Assembly: GCF_040427915.1 (NCBI RefSeq)
Contig: NZ_JBETXJ010000002.1
Location: 1,178,001 to 1,242,000 of the forward strand
From: Gardnerella vaginalis
Lineage (GTDB): Bacteria > Actinomycetota > Actinomycetes > Actinomycetales > Bifidobacteriaceae
DNA: 64,000 nt
Direction of reading: 5' to 3'
Positions 8,922 through 17,400 of the stretch are shown here, in pieces. Numbering within the stretch: position 1 is the first letter of the stretch; the number at the start of each line of letters is the position of its first letter. The notes under the pieces are model-generated. The model worked only from the letters and a program-made list of their open reading frames with translations. It did no database searches and was not told the DNA's origin. The position numbers were made by a program, and so were the translations under genes.

Positions 8922-10010
8922 ATGTCTTTAACAATTGGAATCGTAGGTTTACCTAACGTTGGTAAATCGACTATGTTTAATGCTCTAACAAGAAATAACG
9001 TTTTAGCGGAAAATTATCCGTTTGCAACAATCGAACCAAATACAGGTATTGTGCCTTTGCCAGATAAACGTTTGCCTGTTTTAGCGAAGCTTGTTAAAAC
9101 CGAGAAAATAGTTCCAGCAACCGTTACATTCGTTGATATTGCAGGAATTGTTAAGGGTGCTAGCGAAGGTGAAGGTTTGGGAAACAAATTCCTTGCTAAT
9201 ATTCGTGAAGCAGATGCAATTTGTGAAGTTGTTCGCGCATTTAATGATGATGACATTGTTCACGTTAATGGCAAGGTAGATCCAGCAGACGATATTGATA
9301 CAATCAACACGGAGCTTATTCTTGCGGATTTGCAAACAATCGAGAATGCTTTGCCGAAGTTAGAAAAAGATTTACGTGGCAAAAAAGTTACTCAAGAATA
9401 CGTAAATGCTGTAAATAAGACTAAGGAAATTCTTGAATCTGGTAAGACGATTGATCAGGCTCATAATGAGAAGTTGATTAATAAAGACGACGTTTACGAT
9501 TTGCACTTACTTACTGCTAAGCCTTTTATTTACGTGTTTAACGTTGACGATTCGGAGCTTTCGGATGACTCTTTGAAGTCTAAGCTGGCGGCATCTGTAG
9601 CTCCAGCAAAGGCTATTTTCTTGAATGCGCAATTTGAGTCGGAGCTTACTGAGCTTGATGAAGAAGATGCTCGAGAAATGTTAGCTGATGCGGGCTTGCA
9701 AGAATCTGGATTGGATCAGCTTGCTCGAGTCGGATTTGATATTCTAGGCCTTCAAACCTATTTGACTGCTGGAGTTAAAGAAGTTCACGCATGGCAAATT
9801 CATAAGGGTTGGACAGCTCCGCAAGCTGCAGGCGTTATCCACACTGATTTTGAGCGTGGATTTATTAAAGCAGAAGTTGTTTCTTACGATGATTTTGTTG
9901 AGGCTCAAGGCTCAATGGCTAAAATCAAGGAAGAAGGAAAGCTTCGTCTTGAAGGACGCGATTATGTTATGCAAGACGGAGATATTGTTGAATTTAAGTT
10001 TAATGTGTGA
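8922..10010 (+). CDS. ychF: Redox-regulated P-loop ATPase/GTPase YchF (OLA1 family)
   Basis: 362 residues, normal for the family. The P-loop is GLPNVGKSTMFNALT, followed by FVDIAGIVKGASEGEGLGNKFL. The C-terminal TGS-like domain includes TYLTAGVKEVHAW, HTDFERGFIKAEVV and a terminal DGDIVEFKFNV. YchF/OLA1 proteins associate with ribosomes, prefer ATP over GTP and modulate translation and stress responses. It follows proC by 57 bp and a hairpin terminator follows it. Start at ATG 8922 behind AGTAGGT. Confidence 0.96.
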   Translation: MSLTIGIVGLPNVGKSTMFNALTRNNVLAENYPFATIEPNTGIVPLPDKRLPVLAKLVKTEKIVPATVTFVDIAGIVKGASEGEGLGNKFLANIREADAICEVVRAFNDDDIVHVNGKVDPADDIDTINTELILADLQTIENALPKLEKDLRGKKVTQEYVNAVNKTKEILESGKTIDQAHNEKLINKDDVYDLHLLTAKPFIYVFNVDDSELSDDSLKSKLAASVAPAKAIFLNAQFESELTELDEEDAREMLADAGLQESGLDQLARVGFDILGLQTYLTAGVKEVHAWQIHKGWTAPQAAGVIHTDFERGFIKAEVVSYDDFVEAQGSMAKIKEEGKLRLEGRDYVMQDGDIVEFKFNV

Positions 10011-10055
10011 TTGTCTAAACAATTCGTCTAAACAATAATCATATTAATGTGTAAC

Positions 10056-10106
10056 GGCGCTGCTTATGTACTGTAGTATAGTATCAAGGTAGCGCCTTTT
10101 TATTTT
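10056..10106 (+). terminator. Terminator after ychF
   Basis: GGCGCTGCTT pairs with AAGGTAGCGCC (one bulge), followed by TTTTTATTTT. It lies only 20 bp before the start codon of the next gene, so it may also act in the leader of that gene. Confidence 0.65.
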
Positions 10107-10125
10107 GTTTATTTATGGAGATTTT

Positions 10126-10878
10126 ATGAATATATTTTGTGCTTTAAAAAGCGTTCTAAGGTCACTTATTGCGCGATTAGTGAAATATATTATTAGCTTA
10201 AAATCTCCAGAAAATCGCAAAATTTTCTATAAGCGCGTTTCTACTGTTTTAGTTATTTTAATCTTTTTCAGCTTTGTTGGTTTTCAGGTATCTCACGTAA
10301 TTGAAGAAGTAAATAATAGAATCTCTAATAACACAAAATCTTATTATTCAAAACGCAAAAACAATAAGAGTAATAAAAGTAATAAAAGTAATAAAAAATC
10401 TAAAACAAAGATAGATTACTTAAATAATCCTATAATTAAATCTTCTGATTTATGGAAAATTCCTACAGGAGGTCAGTATCCGAATCTTTCTGGTGTCGAT
10501 GCAAATCATTTACATGTAAATGTAGACCTTAAAAAACAACGTGTTTATATTTATGCGAATAATAATCTTGTTTATACGATGATTGTTAGTGCTGGAATGG
10601 ATGAATCAACTCCTAAAGGTGATTATAAAATTGGTGCACGAGGTGACCATTTTTATAATGATAGAGAAAAGATGGGTGGCGACTATTGGGTTGGTTTTAT
10701 AGGTTCTGAATATTTATTCCACTCTGTGCCAACTAGGTTTAATTTTGGTGATTATATTGTTCCAGAGGCTCAAAAGCTGGGTGTTCCTGCGTCTCATGGA
10801 TGTGTTCGGTTAAGTGTGCCTGACTCTAAGTGGTTCTATTCGTATATTCCAGATGGGACTTCTGTACACATTGAATAA
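10126..10878 (+). CDS. Membrane-anchored L,D-transpeptidase (YkuD family)
   Basis: 250 residues from ATG 10126, chosen because GGAG lies 5 bases upstream; an in-frame TTG at 10105 has no site. One N-terminal membrane helix (TVLVILIFFSFVGFQVSHVI) anchors the protein outside the cell. A Lys/Asn/Ser linker built from 9-bp tandem repeats follows. The YkuD domain has NVDLKKQRVYIYANN and the catalytic motif SHGCVRLSVPDSKWFY (Cys near residue 226, with its partner His in the HSVPTRF segment). Such enzymes make 3-3 peptidoglycan cross-links or attach proteins to the wall. Convergent with the exporter gene behind a shared terminator. Confidence 0.92.
   Translation: MNIFCALKSVLRSLIARLVKYIISLKSPENRKIFYKRVSTVLVILIFFSFVGFQVSHVIEEVNNRISNNTKSYYSKRKNNKSNKSNKSNKKSKTKIDYLNNPIIKSSDLWKIPTGGQYPNLSGVDANHLHVNVDLKKQRVYIYANNNLVYTMIVSAGMDESTPKGDYKIGARGDHFYNDREKMGGDYWVGFIGSEYLFHSVPTRFNFGDYIVPEAQKLGVPASHGCVRLSVPDSKWFYSYIPDGTSVHIE
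10363..10398 (+). repeat. Four 9-bp tandem units encoding Asn-Lys-Ser
   Basis: Units AATAAGAGT, AATAAAAGT (twice) and AATAAAAAA run in frame within the linker of the L,D-transpeptidase. Copy-number change would alter linker length without breaking the frame. Confidence 0.7.
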
Positions 10879-10908
10879 CCGACTTTAATATTCATTGATT
10901 ATATATGC

Positions 10909-10938
10909 AAAGAGGATTCCCTTGAAGGAATCCTCTTG
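10909..10938. terminator. Bidirectional terminator
   Basis: A perfect 11-bp stem (AAGAGGATTCC with GGAATCCTCTT) with a 6-nt loop lies between the convergent L,D-transpeptidase and exporter genes. T-rich sequence follows on the plus strand. Confidence 0.75.
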
Positions 10939-10961
10939 TTTCTTTTATGATGACTGTTCTA

Positions 10962-12023
10962 TTAGAAGAACAAAATACTTGCGCAACAAGCTAACGCAAC
11001 TAAAACAATAGAAGCTAAGAAGCTTGCTAAGAATGCTGCTTTTCCTTGCTTAAATATAACTCTAAAGTTTACGTTGATTCCAAGAGCAGCCATAGCCATT
11101 CCAAGGAAGACGTATCCTGCGTCAACAAGGAGGGATGCGTAAGACGAAACAAAAGGCACATACGTACCAATAACGGATGCTGCAATAAATCCAAGCATAA
11201 ACCATGGGAAGTTGATTTTGCGCTTTCCGTTATCTTCTACTTGACTGTGACGAGCATTCCACCAAATTGCAATAAAGATTGATGTAGGAACAAGCATAAG
11301 AACTCGTGTAAGCTTCATGATTGTTGCAATGTCAATGCTTCCAAAAGCTCCGCCTGCTGCAACGGCGTGTGCGATTTCGTGAAGGGACGCTCCAGCAGCA
11401 ATTCCAAGTTGCTGCTTAGTCATTCCAAAATGAGGAAGAATAAAGATTTCAGCCAAAGCGTAGATTGTGCCCATTATTGCAACTGTTGCAACAGCCATAA
11501 CTTCGTTTTGTTCTTTTTCATCCTCTTCTTGTGGAGGTACAGGCATGGAGCCAGAAAGACCCATAACAGCTGCCGCTCCGCAAATGCTCGTTCCACCTGC
11601 TGTTAGCATTGCAAGCTGAGGACTTACTTTAAGAAGTTTTGCAATGTTATAAGTAACGCAAACCATAACAGCAACGAGTACAGCTGCGATTGGTAGGCAC
11701 TTTAAACCTTGAGTAAATAGAACGTGCAAATTTAGCTTAAAGCCTAGCAAAATAATGCCTAGGCGAAGAAGCTTATTTGCAATTAGACCAGCAGAAGATT
11801 TAACTCCAGCTCTTCTAGAATCATTATTCAACTTGTATACGTGCAAAGGCAGCTGCAGAGCCATACCAATAAGCAACGCAATAATAAGTGCTCCCAAAAG
11901 GCTTAAGCCTGGGAACTGCTTGAGCCAGCTACCAATTAAGGAAGCTAGAAGAGTCAACACTGCTATAAGAGCCATGTTGATGGTGCAGATTTTCTTTTTC
12001 CAAGTATCAAAGAAATTAACCAT
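10962..12023 (-). CDS. YeiH/UPF0324 family putative sulfate exporter
   Basis: 353 residues from ATG 12023 (GGGAGAA lies about 11 bases upstream; the frame extends to an unsupported TTG at 12071). About ten hydrophobic segments make a polytopic membrane protein. Family landmarks are ALIIALLIGMALQLP, the RLGIILLGFKLNL segment, LTAGGTSICGAAAVMG and GASLHEIAHAVAAGGAFG with its conserved His residues. The family is annotated as putative sulfate exporters, but direct biochemical evidence is limited. Between membrane segments is an acidic loop (PPQEEDEKEQNE). It appears monocistronic. Confidence 0.88.
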   Translation of the reverse strand: MVNFFDTWKKKICTINMALIAVLTLLASLIGSWLKQFPGLSLLGALIIALLIGMALQLPLHVYKLNNDSRRAGVKSSAGLIANKLLRLGIILLGFKLNLHVLFTQGLKCLPIAAVLVAVMVCVTYNIAKLLKVSPQLAMLTAGGTSICGAAAVMGLSGSMPVPPQEEDEKEQNEVMAVATVAIMGTIYALAEIFILPHFGMTKQQLGIAAGASLHEIAHAVAAGGAFGSIDIATIMKLTRVLMLVPTSIFIAIWWNARHSQVEDNGKRKINFPWFMLGFIAASVIGTYVPFVSSYASLLVDAGYVFLGMAMAALGINVNFRVIFKQGKAAFLASFLASIVLVALACCASILFF

Positions 12024-12263
12024 TTGGCTAATTATTCTCCCATAATCGGACAAAAGAGAACAAAAATTCAAAAAAATTTAAACATTTATTTGCATTTCGG
12101 CTTGATTACAAGCAACACGCTAAAAATAAAAATCACATAATAAAACATATTCGATAAAAATCTATCGTAGTTTTGTATTAGTTCAATTCATATTGTTCTT
12201 AATTAAATCGTGTTGAAAAAAATCATAATTGTGTAATCATTGTATGTAGTTAAAGAGGTAATT

Positions 12264-12632
12264 ATGTGCAATATTAATATTCAAATTAAACGTGTTTATG
12301 AATCATTTGATGAACATGATGGCTTGCGAATACTAGTAGATAGATTGTGGCCTAGGGGCATAAGTAAAGAAAAGGCAAATCTTGATTTGTGGTGTAAAGA
12401 TATTGCTCCATCAAGTGATTTACGAAAATGGTTTAGTCATAAGCCTGAGCGCTTCAAAGAATTTTCTAATCGTTATGTTGAAGAGCTAGACGAGAATCAA
12501 GATTGTGTAAACCAAATAGTAGATATATGTAGAAAAAATAAAAAAGTAACATTTTTATATGGAGCGAAAGATCCGCGTATAAATCATGCAATTGTGTTAA
12601 AAGATTATATTCAAAATGTTTTACAAAATTAA
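12264..12632 (+). CDS. DUF488 family protein (YeaO-like)
   Basis: 122 residues from ATG 12264, preceded by AGAGGTAATT; an in-frame TTG at 12240 has no site. The family core is complete: IQIKRVYESFDEHDGLRILV, DRLWPRGISKEKANLDLW, the SDLRKWFSHKPERF segment and VTFLYGAKDPRINHA near the C-terminus. These small cytoplasmic proteins are widespread and of uncertain function. No partner genes are obvious. The gene is alone between a divergent exporter and the permease leader, and is followed by a short perfect hairpin. Confidence 0.88.
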   Translation: MCNINIQIKRVYESFDEHDGLRILVDRLWPRGISKEKANLDLWCKDIAPSSDLRKWFSHKPERFKEFSNRYVEELDENQDCVNQIVDICRKNKKVTFLYGAKDPRINHAIVLKDYIQNVLQN

Positions 12633-12662
12633 GATTGTAATAAGTAGATCTAATCCATAAGC

Positions 12663-12690
12663 AAAAGTTTATAAGTATAAACTTTTATTA
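12663..12690 (+). terminator. Hairpin after the DUF488 gene
   Basis: An 11-bp perfect inverted repeat (AAAAGTTTATA with TATAAACTTTT, 2-nt centre) ends in a short T run, 30 bp after the stop codon. A second weaker hairpin (AAAATAACA/TGTTATTTT, 12751-12776) follows before the next promoter. Confidence 0.5.
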
Positions 12691-12787
12691 GCAATAATTA
12701 GTTGTGTTTTATCTGTTTTCGACACACCGATTTTCCTTGATATTTCAATGAAAATAACATGTAAGTTTGTTATTTTTAAAATTGCCT

Positions 12788-12815
12788 CGACACTTTATGA
12801 TTAGTACATTAGAAT
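12788..12815 (+). promoter_or_regulatory. Putative promoter of the uracil-type permease
   Basis: A TCGACA -35 and TAGAAT -10 are separated by 16 bp. The implied transcription start near 12822 coincides with the first base-paired nucleotide of the structured leader that follows, which supports the call. Confidence 0.55.
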
Positions 12816-12820
12816 GTCCA

Positions 12821-12900
12821 CTTGGCTAAGGGGCGGCGGTTGATGGCGACCTCTGCGGAAGCTGCCAAACCTGCGCTCGAGTAGTGCTTGTTTTTTTTTT
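12821..12900 (+). promoter_or_regulatory. Structured leader with intrinsic terminator (riboswitch or attenuator candidate)
   Basis: The leader is much more GC-rich than its surroundings. A closing stem TTGGC (12822-12826) pairs with GCCAA (12864-12868) around a G-rich inner part in which AGGGG can face CCTCT and a GC-GGAA-GC mini-hairpin (12855-12862) is visible. Immediately after comes a second hairpin: GCGCT (12873) with AGTGC (12883), flanked by AAAC/GTTT, running into ten T's. That is an intrinsic terminator inside the 5' UTR, 77 bp before the start codon. I do not recognise the PyrR-binding consensus or a named riboswitch class. Regulation of uracil or nucleobase uptake is the likely role. 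Confidence 0.6.
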
Positions 12901-12976
12901 AAGCTGGCGCTTGTTTTGGTGGTTGTTTTTCAATCACAAACGTATATATAAACTTGTTTTATGCAAGGAGAAAACG

Positions 12977-14266
12977 ATGAAATCGTTGTTTACATGGCAG
13001 CTTCATGGTGACGGAAAAACTTTGAAGCCAGGAGAAGTAGTAGAGCCAGATGAGCGTTTAACTTGGACTCGTACTGCTGGTATTGGCGCTCAGCATGTTA
13101 TTGCTATGTTTGGCGCAACATTCTTAGTGCCAATTCTTACTGGCTTTGATCCGTCTACTACTTTAATGTTCACGGCTCTTTCCACGGCACTGTTCTTACT
13201 TATCAACGCAAATAAGCTTCCTAGTTATTTAGGAAGCTCTTTTGGTCTTATAGCGCCTGTTATGGCTGTAACTTCAGCACATAAGGGCATTGCTGTAGCA
13301 AGCTTTGGCATTATGTGCACTGGTTTGCTTCTTGCTTTAATCGGTGTGCTTGTGCATTTTGCAGGAGCAAAGTGGATTGACATTATTATGCCTCCTGTTG
13401 TTAACGGTGCAATCGTTGCAATCATCGGCTTTAACTTGGGCCCAGCTGTTTGGGGTAACTTCCAAAAGGCTCCAGACACCGCTTTGGTAACTTTGGTTGC
13501 AGTTATGCTTATTGCAGTGATTTTCCGCGGTCTTCTTGGACGATTGAACATCTTGCTTGGTGTTCTTGTTGGCTACGCGTATGCATGCTTCCAGGGTCAA
13601 GTTGACTTTAGTAAGATTGAGCAAGCAGCTTGGATTGGCTTCCCTAAGTTCCACACTCCGCAAGTCGACTTCTCTGTTTTGCTTATGTTCTTGCCAGTTG
13701 TGCTCGTTCTTATTGCAGAAAACGTTGGTCACGTTAAGTCTGTAGCTCAAATGACTGGCCGCGACTACGATTCCAAGATTGGTACAGCTTTGTTTGCAGA
13801 CGGCTTAGGCACTGCAATAGCTGGTTGCTTTGGCGGTTGCGGTACTACAACTTATGGCGAAAACATTGGCGTTATGGCTGCAACAAAAGTGTATTCTACT
13901 GCCGCTTATTGGTGCGCTGCATTCTTTGCATTCGTGTTAAGCCTTTGCCCAAAGTTTGGTGCAATTGTAAACTCCATTCCAGCAGGCGTTTTGGGTGGTG
14001 TAACCACTTTGCTTTACGGCATGATTGGCATGATTGGCGTGCGCATTTGGGTAGAAAACAAAGTGAACTTCGATAAGCCAGTTAACATTATGATTGCTGC
14101 AATCGTTATGATTATAGGTATTGCTAACTTCCAATTTGCTGTTTCTGGAATTCAGTTCAATGGTATTGCAATCGGCACTGTTGTTGTGTTGGTTGTTTAC
14201 CACGTAATGAAAGCAATTGGAAAGCTCACTGGAACAATCGCTAAAGACGATCCAGATGTTGCCTAG
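12977..14266 (+). CDS. uraA: Uracil permease (NCS2 family)
   Basis: 429 residues from ATG 12977, set by AAGGAG 8 bases upstream; longer in-frame starts run through the leader terminator and are rejected. About 12-14 membrane segments. NCS2 signatures are QHVIAMFGATFLVP in the first segment, SYLGSSFGLIAPV, and the substrate-site region VLIAENVGHVKSVAQMTGRD followed by GCFGGCGTTTYGENIGVM. These resemble UraA/PyrP more than the purine permeases, so import of uracil with protons is the best call; xanthine transport cannot be excluded. The gene is monocistronic, with an attenuator-like leader before it and a strong terminator after it. Confidence 0.88.
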   Translation: MKSLFTWQLHGDGKTLKPGEVVEPDERLTWTRTAGIGAQHVIAMFGATFLVPILTGFDPSTTLMFTALSTALFLLINANKLPSYLGSSFGLIAPVMAVTSAHKGIAVASFGIMCTGLLLALIGVLVHFAGAKWIDIIMPPVVNGAIVAIIGFNLGPAVWGNFQKAPDTALVTLVAVMLIAVIFRGLLGRLNILLGVLVGYAYACFQGQVDFSKIEQAAWIGFPKFHTPQVDFSVLLMFLPVVLVLIAENVGHVKSVAQMTGRDYDSKIGTALFADGLGTAIAGCFGGCGTTTYGENIGVMAATKVYSTAAYWCAAFFAFVLSLCPKFGAIVNSIPAGVLGGVTTLLYGMIGMIGVRIWVENKVNFDKPVNIMIAAIVMIIGIANFQFAVSGIQFNGIAIGTVVVLVVYHVMKAIGKLTGTIAKDDPDVA

Positions 14267-14302
14267 CTTAAATGCTTATATGATTTAATTTAATCAAATT
14301 AG

Positions 14303-14335
14303 GCGCGTTCGCTACTTTGCGAGCGCGCTTTTTTG
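14303..14335 (+). terminator. Terminator after the uracil permease
   Basis: A 10-bp stem (GCGCGTTCGC with GCGAGCGCGC, one G-U pair), 6-nt loop and six T's lie 37 bp after the stop. Confidence 0.9.
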
Positions 14336-14414
14336 TAATTATTTTTGATTACACAACAAACGCAACAAACACAACAAGTAGATTAGGAATAATTAGTATA
14401 GTACTATTAACCTT

Positions 14415-17400
14415 ATGTTGAAAGTCATCATAGAAATAATCATTGGCGTTGCATGGGCTGCTTTTGGCGCGTATATGGCTAGAAAACCTAAAAACACTAA
14501 AGTGCATAAGCGTTCTGATTATTCAAGCGATGGAAAGAAAAAGAGCAATCAAAATAATGATTTTGCCGATACTTCGTCCGATACTTCTACGGATGATTCC
14601 AGCGATCAAGATGTAGTTATCGAAAGCATTGATGAAGATAATAGCAATGCAAATGTTGTTGCAAATGTTGTTGCTAAAGATGAGTCTAAAGATGAGTCTA
14701 ATAGTAAAAACAAAGACAAGAATTTTTCAAGGTTTACAAAAAAAATAAAAGATTGGGCAGACTATTATACTGACGATGATGACCTCGGTGACATTTTTAG
14801 TGATCTATTAGAAGCTAAGAAAAAACTAGAAGACGAAGGCGATTCGTCAAAAAATAGCGATGCTAGCAAAGATAGCAAAGATAGCGAAAATAGCGAAAAT
14901 AGCGAAAGCAATACTAGCAATATTAGTGAAAGCAATAAAAGCGATAATAAAAGCTCAAATAGTAAGGAGAATAATCGCTATATGAGAATAGATTTTGATG
15001 TAAATAAGTTTGTTGGAAAATCAAGAAAATGGCGTTGGATTATTGTTGCAATAGTAGTCGCAATAGCGTTTATATGCTCAATTATTTTTGGTTTTTCTAC
15101 TTTTATTACAGATTGCATGTGGTATGCGCAACTTGGATTCGAGAGCGTAATCTGGATTCAACTAGCCGCTAAAATCGGCGTTTGGGCTTTGTATGCTCTG
15201 CTTATGGCTGCGTTCGGGTATTTGTCTGCATATATTGCGATTAAAAAACGCCCTGGAAGCGAAGATGGCGTATATGTTAAAGAAAAAGGCAATATTTTAG
15301 ACACTAAAAAGGGAATAAGCTCTAAGTTTGCAATGCATGTTGCAGGAGTTGTGTCTTTGATTGTAGGTGCTGTGTTTGGAATGCAATTCTATAGTCATTG
15401 GGTGCAAATTTTGCTTATGTTTAACTACCAATCGTTTGGTATTAAAGATCCACAATTTGGATTTGATAACGGTTTTTACGTGTTTACTTTGCCAGGCTTG
15501 CGACTTTTTACAAGAGCGTTTATTGTTCTTCTTGGTGTTTCTTTGCTATTTAGTGTTATAACAAACGCTTTGATGGGAGCTGTAAGAATTACGCTTCCTG
15601 TAGGTGGCAAAGGCATTTTTAACATAACTAAAAGCGCAAGGCGTCAAATTTCTGCATGGTTTATGCTAGTTGTTATTTTCTGGTCCATTTTGCAAATCTT
15701 AGATGTGTTTGCGATTGTAAATTTGGATGGTTCTAAGATTACTGGCGGATCTTACACAGATATGAATGCTGGTGTTCCTTCCAGCATTGCAATGGCTGTA
15801 ATAACACTAATTGTTGGAATTGTTATAACAGCGTGGTTGCTAAAATCTCATGCTCTTAATGGGAATGTAAAAATTGGCACGCGTTTTGTTGTAGCTGTTA
15901 AAGCTTGGCGCACGCCTGCTATAGCTGTTGCGTCTTTAGTTGTATGCGCTATGGTGTTGTCTTTTGCTTGGCCTGCTCTTTTGCAACGTTTTAAGGTAGC
16001 GCCTAATGCTCAAGAATTAGAAGCTACTTATATTCAGCGAAATATAGATGCAACTAAGTTTGCGTATGGATTAAATAATGTTAAAAAAGAATCGTATAAC
16101 GCTACTTCGGAAGGAAAGTCGGGAGCGCTTGCAAAAGAAGCAGAGTCTACTGCACAAATCAGGCTTTTAGACCCTCAAGTAACTTCTCCAACATTCCGCC
16201 AATTGCAGCAATCTAAGCAATACTACACTTTTGCAGATACTCTTTCTGTAGATAAGTACGACATTGATGGCGTGAGCCAAGACACGGTTATTGCTGCAAG
16301 AGAGCTTGATTTAGCTGGAAACGATAATCGAAATTGGGTTAATGACCACACTGTTTATACGCACGGCTATGGCATTGTTGCAGCTTACGGAAATAAGGTT
16401 ACTGCAGACGGTCAGCCGCAATTTATGGAGTATGGAATTCCAACTCAAGGAAAGCTTACAAAGTTGAAGAAGTATGAGCCGCGTATCTACTTCTCTCCAA
16501 ACGCTCCAAAGTATTCGATTGTTGGTTCTCCAAAAGGCTCTGCTCCTTGGGAATTTGATTATCCAACTGGTTCAAATGGTGCTTTAACAACGTTTAAGGG
16601 AAATGGTGGACCAAGTGTAGGAAACTTTTTCTCTAAGTTGCTACATGCTATTCGTTTTGAGTCAGATCAAATCTTATTCTCGGATAGAGTTACTTCTGAT
16701 TCTCAAATCTTGTATGATCGCGACCCTAAGACTCGCGTTTCTAAAGTCGCTCCGTACTTGACTTTAGATGGGCGCGTTTACCCAGCGGTTGTTGACGGAC
16801 GAGTTAAGTGGATTGTTGACGGATATACAACGTCCGACTCCTACCCATATTCACAAATGACTGATTTTGGGCAGGTGACTCAAGATTCTACAACAACAAC
16901 ATCTCGTTCGATTAAAGGCTTAACGAATCAGCGAGCAAACTATATTCGCAATTCAGTTAAAGCTACTGTTGATGCATACGACGGTTCAGTTGACTTATAT
17001 GTGTGGGATAAAAAAGACCCTGTGATTAAAGCTTGGAGATCAATATTCCCAGGTCATTATCACGATATTTCTAAGATTTCTGGCGATTTGATGAGCCATA
17101 TTCGATATCCAGAAAGCTTGTTCAAAGTGCAAAGGCATTTGCTAGCGAAGTATCATGTTGATAGTGCAAGCCAGTTCTTCTCGGGAGAAGACTTCTGGCA
17201 GACTCCAGTTGATCCTACTGAATCTCAAAGTCTTCAGCGAGAAGATATTTTGCAGCCTCCATACTATTTGACTTTGCAAACCAGAGGGGCCAACAAGCCA
17301 GTATTCTCGCTTGTTTCCACATACATTCCTGCTGGAAAAATCACTCGAGAAATCCTAACTGGATTCTTGTCGGTAAATTCCGATGCTGGAAATGTTGCTG

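Noticed and set aside
10105..10125. TTG start adding seven residues to the L,D-transpeptidase
   Set aside because: No ribosome-binding site and the codons overlap the ychF terminator tail; GGAG fits ATG 10126.
12821..12900. 4.5S SRP RNA in the permease leader
   Set aside because: GCGGAAGCTGCC is reminiscent of the SRP core, but the conserved symmetric loops around a GGAA tetraloop are not present in the right order.
12884..12976. Extended N-terminus of the uracil permease through the T tract
   Set aside because: It would translate across the leader terminator. AAGGAG and conserved protein sequence begin with ATG 12977.
14341..14380. ACAACAAACGCAACAAACACAACAA-like tract as a functional repeat
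   Set aside because: Simple A/C-rich low-complexity sequence before the UPF0182 gene; copies are irregular and short.
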